Below the pieces are notes generated by a model. It made no database searches and was not told the DNA's origin. It worked only from the letters and a program-made list of their open reading frames with translations. DNA of 64,000 nt, from the NCBI RefSeq assembly GCF_020906515.1, contig NC_085854.1, positions 868,001-932,000 on the forward strand, given 5' to 3'. Source of the stretch: Vanrija pseudolonga (Eukaryota > Basidiomycota > Tremellomycetes > Trichosporonales > Trichosporonaceae). Shown piece by piece: positions 41,674 through 51,659 of this stretch. A program made the position numbers and the translations under genes. The number at the start of each line of letters is the position of its first letter. The first letter of the stretch is position 1.

Positions 41674-44600
41674 ATGCTGATAGTGACCGCCGTCGGTCCA
41701 GTCAATGGGCAGAGGCGTGAGTCCACACAAACCGTCATGAATGACCTCCGACTCACCTTCCCCCAGACTTTCGGTTCGTCCTCGAGCAGAAGGTGTCGTA
41801 CACGGTGGGCCGAGACAAGGCGGCCAACATCCGCTTCGACAACCGCTACCTCCGGCCCAAGGAGGGGGTGCTCGAGGTTGGGGACTGGAACCCCGCCGAC
41901 GTGAGTTGGCAAACCCTCACCCGCAACTCACGCCCCAGCACACGACCCCACCAAAGCTCGTGTGGAGGCCCGAGCCCAAGAAGAACGGAACGTTCAACGC
42001 GCTCAAGTTACTCTCACGCGAGGATGGCGATGCGGGGAGTATCGAAAAGGACGACTACCGCGTCGAGGAGCAGCCGGGTGGTGGAGAGATCGAGCTCGTC
42101 CCCGGCAAGGGCGTTGAGCTGGGCGCTGAGGCCTGGTTCTCGTGGGTGCGATCGGCGGGGTGAGCTAACATTCAGTGTGCAGTGGTTGCCTCTGCATTTC
42201 TCCTACGACCGGATGAAGGACGAGAATGACGAGTTGAAAGCCACGCTACGGAAGTACTGTGAGTGGTAGGGCACATGATGTTGAGCTGACCACGAACGCA
42301 GGCCTGTCGTGGACCGAGGCCTTCGACGTTGACGACCCACCAGAAGTGGTCATCGCCGCCGCGCTCAAGTCGTCACATGACAACAACCTCGCAGTGTGCT
42401 ATGGTATTCCTATTGTCACTCCAGCGTGGCTCTCCATGCTCTCAATGCGGTTACGGGCCTGCTGGAAGACGGTCGCCGACTCGCAGGACAGCTTCGAGGT
42501 CCCTTCGACGTCGGACCCTGACTATGAGCCGCCTATGGACGATTCGATGAAGAAGCTGAAAGTGAGGAGCGATCCGGCATCGTGGTGGCCAAGGAAGGCC
42601 AACCACACCCTGTTCAAGGGGTGGAAGGCGATCGTGATGAAGAATCCGAAGCGGGTGAGCGTGCCGAGACGAGGCAGGGCTAACCCCCGCAGGCTATCGT
42701 CGACAAGAAGTACTTCATCGCCATGGGATCGGGGTACGACGAGGTTGATGTGATGCAGCCGCCGCTCAAGTCGCCACAGGATCTCATCGACCGCATCCAG
42801 CCCGCGATGAAGCAAGCAGAGGAGGACGGCCTGACGCCGTTCGTTGTTTGGCACCCACAGCTGAAGAAGGATTTCGAGGCCCAGGGCTTGTCAGTCAAGG
42901 ACATGATTGTTGGTCCTTGTGACAGGTGAGGCGCAACTATAGGCCATGGCTAACAGTGCAGTCAGAATTGGTACTGCACGTCTGGGATCATCCTTTGGGG
43001 CGCTGTGAAGACTGGAGGCGTGAAGGAGTTCTTTGAGCGCATGGTTGCCGAGAGTGAGTCAACCGGCTGCGACAAGTGCTTACGCTTCAGATGCTGGAGG
43101 TGACGAGGTGGCGACCGCGGCCACAGCCTTAGTGGAGGCTACTAAGTCTGCCCCTCCGCCGGTCGACACGCCAACTGCTCCCGAGCCACAGCAGCAGCCC
43201 GCTGCCGAGGCTGGCCCGTCGACTGGCCGTCTTCCCCGGCGAGCAGCGTCCCGGTCGGCATCGCGCGCCCCGTCGCATCCTCCAGAATCGACGCGCCCCG
43301 ACATTGTGCCGTCAACCTACCCCGATGATACTGCGTCAATGGCACCGCCACCCACAGCAAAGGTAGGTGTATGGGCCTGATTTTGGGCATCACCTAACGC
43401 TTCTCCAGCCATTGAAGCGCCGAGCGGGCCGCGTCAAGATTGACCTGGACGACGATCTCGATATGAGTTCGCAGCCCTCATCCCAAGTGCCAGCGTCGTA
43501 TGCCCAGGAGACACAGCTATTCACCCAGGTATCGAGCGGCAGTGATCCCTCCGCCTCCCTTCGTTCTCGGGTGCCAGATTCGATGATGGACGTCGACACG
43601 CCGGCTGCCTCTCTTATGCCATCGTCCAGTACAGCTGCCCGTGCCGGAAGCCGTTTGAAGCGGCGTGCTGGCGGAGCCACCCAGTCGACCTTCCTCGAAG
43701 GGTTCGACACCACTGTCAACTACCAGGACGCACTGCGGAAGAAGGAAGAGGAGGACGACATTCGCCAGCTGTACGAGCAGACGAAGCGTGGCCCGTCAAC
43801 GTTAGAGCAGGCACCGGCGAAGCGGGCAAGGATGGAGCAGGTGGCCGAGGAAGGAGAAGCGCCGGACCTCAACACTGCTTCGATCGCTGAGCTCATGGAC
43901 ATTGACGAAGAGAACGATTTTGTCGCCAAGGCGCTCAAGTCGGCCCGTGACATCAAGAAGGAAGGTCGCTCTCCAACTAAGAAGCGTACTCCACCACAAC
44001 GCGCGCCTCCTCAACGACCTGCAGAAAAGCCCGTGCGCGAACCTACACCAGAAGAGGAAGAGGAGCTGGAGGAGGCGCCACCAACTAAGGGCAAGGGCAA
44101 GGGATCCGCTATCAAACAGCGGGCGACAAAGGCTCCTACACAGGTCGACAAGGACGAGCGCTTCCTGCAGGCGATCCGCACGGCTGTCAAGAAGAAGCAG
44201 GCGGTTGATGAGCTTGACAAGGAGTTCAACAACCTGCGTATTCTCAAGCCGGGGGCCAAGGCGAAAGCGAATGTCGGCGCCGCCAAGACGCTGCAGCAGG
44301 ACCACCCGGACTGGGCGGTTGTCAACGACTTTCACGATCAGCTGCGGGGCAACTTTATTGAGGTCGTCCGCAAGGATCTGCTGCGCAAGGACGGGGGAAC
44401 CAAGACTGCAGTGGTGGAGGACCACGGCATGGTCAACTTCAAGAAGTTTAAGAAGGTGAGCCTGGTCTGTGGGTATTAGCTGACGTGATCAGAAGAACAT
44501 TGTGCGGCGCGAACCGCTGCAGCTCCAGCTGGCGGCACAGACTGCCCACAGCGCGGAGATGGGAGAGCGTGAGTGGCTGGGAGGTTCAGCGTCCTGACAT

Positions 44601-45305
44601 TTGCTAGCGTACTGGGCTACGGAGCAGCCCATGACCCAGGCCAAGCGTGGTGGTACACAAGCCAAGTCGCAGTCTTACCGCCAGACCGAGTTATACGAGG
44701 AGGACGACATGCCTCTGGTCCCCACTTCAAGGCGGCGGCTCCTGACTCAGATCAGGGAAGATGACGACGACGAGGAAACGCCAACACTCGCTCCGTCCAA
44801 GCGCCGCCGTGGAGCGACGCCGAACACCCAGAGCCCCGTTCTGTCGGCGCCCACCTCGCGGCGTGCCCGGGCTGGAAGCGCGCTTTCAGATGTGTCCAGC
44901 GCAGCACCGAGTGAGGTGGCCGAACCCAAGACCGGGCGTGCTTCGTCAACGCGGGCGAGCACCCGTGCCCCGCCTACTCAGCGCGCACGCCGTGGAACGC
45001 AGGCTGCGCCAGTCGTGCTCGATTCTGACGACGACGACACCCCGTTCGCCACGGCCCGTACTCGTGCGGGTGGCAGGAGCACGGCGGCGCGTGGCTCGGG
45101 CACTGCTGCGCGCTCTACTACACTGAACGACGAGGGTACAAGTGTTTCGCGTGGCACTCTGCCTGCCACTGGGACGCGCCGCCGGCTCCTTGGGGACGAC
45201 GATGGGGACGATGTGGTGAGTGCCGCGGCAGACGCCTGCTATTCTTTACTGACGCTGTCACCTCAGGCATTCAAGGGCGTGCAGAAGAAGCGCCGCATGG
45301 GCTAA
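41674..45305 (+). CDS. NBS1: Nibrin/NBS1 homologue (Mre11-Rad50-Nbs1 complex)
   Basis: Twelve exons give 1059 aa (41674-41716, 41767-41900, 41939-42145, 42183-42258, 42302-42654, 42693-42925, 42962-43053, 43091-43362, 43409-44455, 44493-44568, 44608-45215, 45267-45305). NBS1 is the scaffold of the MRN double-strand-break complex. The N-terminus is an FHA-like fold (VSYTVGRDKAANIRFDN), followed by BRCT-like parts (YGIPIVTPAWLSML; KKYFIAMGSGYDEV; CTSGIILWGAVKTGG). A disordered middle leads to the Mre11-binding motif NFKKFKK (813-819), as in human KNFKKFKK. The C-terminus has an acidic patch, GDDDGDDV, then AFKGVQKKRRMG, resembling the Tel1/ATM-binding end. Oddities: the FHA S-x-x-H pair is not apparent, and the protein is longer than human NBS1 (754 aa). 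Confidence 0.87.
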
Positions 45306-45639
45306 ACTGTATCTAGTACGCTGTGAAGCTGTAACATGGATCTGTGCATAAAGCATCGTCAAAAGTCAGGCGCGTGATTGCGCCACACTTCGGGATTGTG
45401 ATGTGAAACGCCGTGCTCGCGCCTGGGGTGGACGTGCCTGGCTGTGGATTTTTTTGCAGCCAGCCAGCAGGGGGAGTGAAGTGATGGTTTGAGTGGTCGG
45501 CGCGCGGTGCACCAACCCACGTTGCAGCCAGCCAGCGCCAGCCGTCGACGCCGCGTTGCGTGCTGCCTCCCCTGTGTCGTCGTTGCTGGAAAATTCATCT
45601 CGCACTGTCCTGTTTGCTTCGTCTCCCATTAAATCTAAA
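45306..45639. other. NBS1 3' / eEF1B-gamma promoter region
   Basis: No gene. It includes the presumed promoter of the translation factor. CAGCCAGC-type repeats occur near 45455 and 45525. Confidence 0.4.
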
Positions 45640-45689
45640 GTGAGTAGACTCTGTCTCAATCCTTGCCCAGTCGCTGACTTCTCTGGTAG
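45640..45689 (+). promoter_or_regulatory. Probable 5'UTR intron of eEF1B-gamma
   Basis: A GTGAGTAG donor at 45640, a CTGAC branch at about 45674 and a CTGGTAG acceptor at 45689 make a 50-base intron ending 12 bases before the ATG. Leader introns are common in highly expressed fungal translation genes. Confidence 0.55.
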
Positions 45690-45701
45690 AAAGTAGCAAA
45701 A

Positions 45702-47296
45702 ATGGCCCCCGTCGGCACTCTCCACGTCTTCCCTGGTACGTTTGCTCGTTGGACGCTTTCGGCTTCGACGCTCGCTGGCCACGACCACCACGGCTAACAC
45801 CTCTCTCAGGCAACCCTCGCACTCGCCGTGTCGAGGCCGTCGTCGCCCTCACCGGCCTCGACGTGACCATTGACTCGACCCCCAACTACGCCGACGGCAA
45901 GTACAAGACCAAGGAGTTCCTTGCCAAGTTCCCCCTCGGCTACCTCCCCGCCTTTGAGGGCGCCGACGGCTCGCTCATCCAGGAGTCTGCCGCCATCTCC
46001 GACTACCGTGAGTTTTACAAGCAAATAGTATCAGCAGCAAGCAGCAGCACACAGCAAGGGCACCAACTTTCTATGATGAGACTTATCTTCAGTTATCCCT
46101 GTCTTAATGACTTGTGTCGACAAACTTTTGCGGGTGGTACCGCGTATCTCTGAGCCCTTTGTGTCTTGCTGTGTCTGTTGCTGCTGCTGCGACTGTTGCT
46201 GTGCCCGTGCACCTGCACGCGCCCCGCACCACCAATAGCCGCTAACAAACGCCCAGTCGCTGCCCTTGCCCCCAACTCCAACCTCGTCCCCACCGACCCC
46301 AAGGACTTTGGAGAGGTCCGCCAGTGGCAGGCGTTCGCCGACCAGGAGATCTTCATCAAGCTCGGCGTTGCCGGCAAGATCCTCCGCGGTGTCTACCCCT
46401 ACTCGAAGGGCATCTTTGACGCCATTGTCAAGGACGCCGTTGAGCGCCTCGCTGTCCTCGACAAGGTCCTCCTCAAGAAGACCTTCCTCGTTGGCGAGCG
46501 CCTCACCATCGCCGACGTCTTCGTCGCCTCGGCCGTTGCCAACGCCTTCGCTCAGCTGATCGACGCGCCCCTCCGCGCCAAGATCCCCAACGTTGTCCGT
46601 TACGTCAACACCGTCATCCGCTCGCCCAAGCTCGCCAAGGTCTACGAGGGCCTCGAGTTCATTGAGAAGCAGCCCGCTTACGTTCCCTCCGCCAAGGCTG
46701 AGAAGCCCAAGAAGGAGGAGAAGCCCAAGGCCGCCAAGGAGCCCAAGGCTGCCCCCAAGAAGAAGGAGCCCGAGCCCGAGGAGGAGGAGCCCCTTGTCCC
46801 CGCCGAGGTCAAGGTCAAGAACCCCCTCGACGACCTCCCCAAGTCGACCTTCAACCTCGAGGAGTGGAAGCGCCAGTACTCGAACCTTGACACCCGTGGT
46901 GCCAACGGCTCGATCGAGTGGTTCTACAAGAACTTTGACAACGAGGGCTTCTCTATCTGGAAGGTCGACTTCAAGTACAACGACGAGCTCACCCACGTCT
47001 TCATGTCGGCCAACCAGATTGGCGGCTTCTTCAACCGTCTCGAGGCCTCGAGGAAATACCTCTTCGGCTCGGTCGGTGTCCTCGGCAAGAACAACGACTC
47101 GGTCATCACTGGTGTCCTCATCCTCCGTGGCCAGAACGCCATCCCCGTCGTTGACGTTGCCCCCGACTACGAGTCGTACGACTTCAAGAAGATCGACCTC
47201 GCCGACGCCAAGGACAAGGAGTTCTTCGAGGCTTCGCTCGCCTGGGACCTTGTCCAGGATGGCCGCGAGTGGGCCGACGGCAAGAACTTCAAGTAA
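45702..47296 (+). CDS. TEF4: Translation elongation factor eEF1B gamma (Tef4/Cam1)
   Basis: Exons 45702-45735, 45810-46007 and 46257-47296 give 423 aa, typical for the family. The protein is the structural gamma subunit of the guanine-nucleotide exchange factor for eEF1A. Residues 1-210 are a glutathione-S-transferase-like domain (FLAKFPLGYLPAFEG, IQESAAISDYLA, FLVGERLTIADVFVASAVAN). A Lys/Glu/Pro-rich linker (KPKKEEKPKAAKEPKAAPKK) leads to the conserved EF1G domain: NPLDDLPKSTFNLEEWKRQY, EGFSIWKVDFKYNDELTHVF, SANQIGGFFNRLEASRKYLF. The end, EWADGKNFK, is the usual terminus. Codons are strongly biased to C-ending triplets. Intron 2 (249 bases) houses a C/D snoRNA. Confidence 0.97.
46066..46158 (+). 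ncRNA. SNR38: Box C/D snoRNA snR38, inside intron 2 of eEF1B-gamma
   Basis: C box ATGATGA at 46073-46079 and D box CTGA at 46150-46153 bound a box C/D RNA of about 80-90 nt. Between them, 46090-46102 (CAGTTATCCCTGT) is complementary over 13 bases to the universal LSU rRNA sequence ACAGGGAUAACUG at the peptidyl-transferase centre. It stands directly before a D'-like CTTA, with a C'-like AATGAC after it. The fifth base before D' pairs with the middle G of CAGGGA, yeast 25S G2815, which is the known snR38 target. Budding-yeast snR38 also lies in the TEF4 intron, so host and guide agree. Flanks CAAGGGC (about 46054) and GCCCTTTG (46155) could pair as a stem. Exact ends are approximate. Confidence 0.87.
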
Positions 47297-48172
47297 GGAG
47301 TGGTGGTCGTGGAGGTGGTGGTCGTCGTATCGGAGCCCACCTGTTGTCCCGTAGCTGGCGTCGCGACGCCAAGCCGCGAGCCGTTGATAGAACGGCGTTG
47401 TGTAATGAATAATGCGACGCAACGACGCGAGCGAGCGGGCAGCAAGTGGCAGGCAGGAGCAGGTCGACAAGAGCTACAACTGACCTTGGTGCAACGACAC
47501 TCCACGGCTAGATACGGGACGGAGGAGACCGATGGCTCCGTCGGCACCATCGCATCGTCCCTCTCCGACGACACAGGTCCATGCCACACGGCTCACATCG
47601 GGCGCGCCGACATGCCTTCCGACCCGTCAGTTCACACATATTTAACCACGAGGAGATGCGATGAGGAGATGTACGACGTGCCGACGATCACCCCTCTCGG
47701 CACCGGCATGTGACCACTGTTCGAGTTTGCTGGAACCGCGCCAGGCCGCGCACGGTATGCGGGCGGGCGCTGATCACTCGTGTGGCGAGTAGCCGTTACA
47801 CGGGTCCATGGGTCTTGTGCGCCGTGCCATGTCGTATCGGGCTCGCCGAGGCGCCGTTACCGCCCTCAAGCCATGGTCTAGCACATTGCTCTCGCTCTCG
47901 CTGAGGCGGGCTGGCCGCACGTACGGGTTGGCCGAGTGGGCCTCGCCACCGTGAAGGGACCCCGGGGCGGCCGTCGCCGCCGCCGCCGCCGCCATTGACG
48001 ATAGGCGAGCCGTCAACCGATCGGCCAGCTTCGAGGCCCCGCAAGCCGAGTCGTCGCTGTTACTCTCGCCGTCGGCAGGGCCGAGTGGGCCATGGTTACG
48101 GGGGAACATAAGTACACGCGAGAGGCGCCCGGAGCAGGGGAGCGGTGCTAGCCACCATCTGTTTTCGGGTGA

Positions 48173-48556
48173 GGCAGTGGCGCTCGCCGCTGTTGTGTGG
48201 TGAGCGAGTGGCACTCGCCGCCATACGAGGGAACAAGGTGTTCGTCGCCGCTTCCGCCGACGGGCTCGGCGAGTGACACGGGGCGAGCGCGTCGACACAT
48301 GTACCCGTGTCGTCGAGCGGTAAGCCATGCGCAACGAAGTCGTCGTCAGTAAGACGGCGGAGTGGCGCTGCGCGCCGTCTCATTGCTGGGCCACAACGCG
48401 ATGCTGTGGGCCAGCAGGTGTTGCTCGCGCACAGACTGTGAGTGGTCCTCGCCGCTGTCAGTGACCATGAGGCGTAGCCAGCTCAACGTGACCGCTTTGG
48501 GGGAACGGGTGAGGGGAGGGGGGGGGAGAGGGAGGGGGGCAGTGGCACTTGCCATC
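48173..48556. repeat. Five dispersed imperfect copies of a [GC]AGTGGC[GA]CTCGCCGC-like element
   Basis: Copies begin near 48173, 48204, 48359, 48439 and 48539, at irregular spacing. The second contains the short inverted repeat GAGTG-G-CACTC. They may be protein-binding sites or chance in a GC-rich stretch. Confidence 0.3.
48498..48540 (+). repeat. G-run cluster (potential G-quadruplex)
   Basis: Five or more runs of at least three G, including a nine-G run, separated by short A/T/C spacers, fit the G3+N1-7 quadruplex pattern on the plus strand. Confidence 0.4.
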
Positions 48557-48651
48557 GTGGAGGGCTTGACCCGCGGCCAGCGCCGCCGTGGATGGGAGGA
48601 CACAGTCGACGGGGAGAGCCTCGTCGCGCGGCCGCTGGTGCTGGTCCAGAA

Positions 48652-48665
48652 GTGCCAAGTGGCAC
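48652..48665. repeat. Perfect inverted repeat GTGCCA-AG-TGGCAC
   Basis: Six-base arms are separated by two bases. GTGCCAAGTG half-copies recur near 52850 and 52893. Possible dimeric protein-binding site; function unknown. Confidence 0.35.
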
Positions 48666-51625
48666 CTGTTCGGCCGAGCTGTTCCCCCGTGCAAGTCGTC
48701 GCCGTCATCAGGCGGGGCCCGTCGACGATAGCATCAATCCTCGCGTATCGCGTACGACTTGGTATCGCCGACGCGACACTAGCCCACACGACAAGCCAGT
48801 TCAGTTCGGGACAAGAGTGCGCGCCCGCCCTTAGCTCTCGGCGTGCATGCCGCGGGGAAGATTGATTCAGATAAGCCCTGCGCATGCTGGCGTCAGGGGC
48901 ACCGTTCTGGAACAGGACCGAGTCACGACCATACTGTAGCTCGCTGTTTGCATCGGAGGTGCCGAGATTGAATCGCTTGGCGACCGACGTCGATCATCCA
49001 TTCAATCGCGAGGCACTGATTCCCGCGAGCATGGCTTCTGGGCGAGGCGAGCTACGGCACGGCACGGCACGCCCGTCGTCGGGCCCGGCGCGGACGAGCT
49101 AGTGCCACACACGTCCGCAGCGGATATGTGGTAATGCTGCAGGACTTCCTGCCTCCCACCCATGCCGCGGATGAGCAGAAACCTCCGGCGCTCCTGATAA
49201 GGTGCACGCGACCACTGGCGTGCGGCGATCATCTCGCGTCGACGTGGACTAATAGGAAGCGAGCATGGTGGTTGCCTGTGGTCGTGTGAGCGTGGTGAGG
49301 GATAGATGAGGTATGATGTCTCAGTCTGGCTGTCGCTGGGTGAGTGTCAGCGCGGCCACATGAGGCTGGGCTGTTGTCTGTCGCTGGCCGACGAGCCTAA
49401 CCCTCTACATTGTGTAACATGCCGCGGGAGACGGCGCCTCTGTTCCAGTGACACGGTCCATGTGTCCATGTGACGGCTCACACGACCAGCGTAAGTCGTA
49501 AGCGCGAGCAGCTCGCGAATAGGGGACATCGAGGTCAGGTCAATTAGAACAGTTAGGTACAGGTCGTAATTGCGAAGGTAGCTGTGCACTTCTACTCGGT
49601 AGCCCGAAAGGCACATGTCGAACAAGCCACTAGAAGCAGGCGTGTGCGAGCATGCCGCGGAAGACGGTCCCTCGCGCTAGCAAGCTAGCTCGCGACTTCG
49701 AAACTCGAGGAACTTGGCGACGTAGATGGAAGGAATGGCGGCGAACGAAGAGCGAAGGGAGTTGTTACACAGCTGGTCTGGTTTGGTGGTCTGGTCTGGC
49801 TGTGCGTACCAGCGGTGGGCAACAGTCTCGCCCGAGCCGAGCCGGGTCTCTGTGTCTCGTAGCGTCCGACAGTGCTACATACCTGCCCGGCTCGACGAAG
49901 CGACGAAAGTCGGCATCGGTCGGCCCAGCCGACTGACTGTCGCCAAGACCGATGGCCGCCAAGAAGTCGACTGCGGAACGACGACGATCGTCAGGCCCCA
50001 GATACCTACAACAGGAACGGGCTGCCTGGCCCAACGTCTAAACAAGCTTCGGAGAAGCTACATACTGAGGTGCATGCTCCTTGCTCCGCGCCGCTGGCGC
50101 CGGCGCTGCCAAGCCTAGGGGTGGTATGCGATCGGCTTGGTGTGGCGCGAACGGACGGCTCGGTGTGGCCTCGGGCTGGCTCGCCGGCGGCCGGTCCGGT
50201 GGGGGCGGCGGGCGGTGGCCGCTCGGCGTGGCGTGGCAGGCGGTGGGCGGTGGGCATGGCGGGCTTTGCGAGTCCGACGTGAATCCGACGCGAGGCGAGT
50301 CCGCTGGACCGTGTCAGACGGCGAGGCGAGGTTAAGGATGTATGCTTTGCCCAGGCAGGTTGTGGCACATCAACAGCTCGCACGGAGGTCGAACCGCTGT
50401 CCGCCGAGCGGACGACCACCATCTGACCAGACCGCCACATTTCCAACTGCCAACTGCCACGCACCTCGGTGACCTCGCTACCCTAGGCACCCTCGAATGG
50501 ATGGCGAGCAGCAGCTGGGACAAGGCACTGTTCCAGTGAGCTCATCAGCCGTAAGGCAAGGTGCCGAGTCGTGGCAAATAGTCATCAATGTGAGACATGG
50601 GTGTGTGTGGCGCCGGGCCCTCTGCTCCACCCAACCACCAGTTCCACTGGAAGCCGGAGATAATCAGTCCACGCCTCGTGCCCTGCGTGCGTGCCGTTGC
50701 CGCTCCAACGGGCCTGTGCATGTACGATCGCACGCTCCCTCGCACTCACTCGCCGGAGCGATCAGAGCGCGAGCGACTAACTAACTCGGTGGGGCCGAGA
50801 CATGTGTCGTACACGTCGTCGTGGTTGTCGCTGCTTCCGCCGGCTACGGCGGTCGGAGGCCGGCGCCGCCGCGCACCGCTGTGCCAGCCGGCGGGTTAGT
50901 CAGTCGGCGGTCGCGGTGTGTCAGATCAGAGCTAATTTGGCTGCTTGGATCTGTGCTACGCCCGGAAACGGGGCCGGGTTGACCATAGACGCGGGATAGA
51001 CCCGGTGAGACCATGAAACTTTTTGGGCTTGTGCAAGCAAGCAACGAACGAGTTGGATGTGCCGCTCGAGATAGCTCGAGGCAGCCAGCGCACAACGCCA
51101 CATCACGATCACGACGATGGTGCCCCCGGACGCCGTGTCCGTCTCCGGAGCTGACCAGCGCCGCTATGCGCCGGCAGCGCCGAGCTGAGCACCAAGCACG
51201 CAACGCATCGTGCTGTCTGTCGCCATCAGAGTTGCGAGGTGACATGACATTCTTAAAGTTTGTTTGCGCGTCCGCCTCCACCACCACATGGTGCTGCTCG
51301 CTTATCTGATTTGAGTGACCCCCTCGTCGCCGCCGTTGCCCACCGCCCTGCCGCGTCATATTTACTGCGGCGGCCGTCCAGCCACCACCGCGACTTGCTT
51401 GAAGAAGCGCGCATGCATGGCGAGTGACAGCCCCGAAAGTCTCGTTCTCGTTGCTTGGTCACGAGTGTCTCTCTCTGCCTGCGTAGCTACCTACCTGACT
51501 CTTTCTGCCTGATTGCGCGCAAATCTGGAAACCCAAACCTTGTCACCGGTGTGCTTGTGGTGGAATCAGGGCCGCAGCACTCCAATGCATGTTTCGCAAG
51601 TCCGTCGGAGTTGACAGCTTGCAGC

Positions 51626-51626
<1 letters not shown>

Positions 51627-51657
<31 letters not shown>
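51627..51657 (+). repeat. CAG trinucleotide microsatellite (about 10 units)
   Basis: Ten uninterrupted CAG/AGC units lie in non-coding sequence. The frame reading it as poly-Ser or poly-Ala is not part of any supported gene. Confidence 0.85.

Positions 51658-51659
<2 letters not shown>

Noticed and set aside
46031-47470. 479-codon open frame on the minus strand opposite eEF1B-gamma
   Set aside because: It is an antisense shadow created by the strong C-ending codon bias of the real gene. Leu/Val/Gly-rich composition without family likeness.
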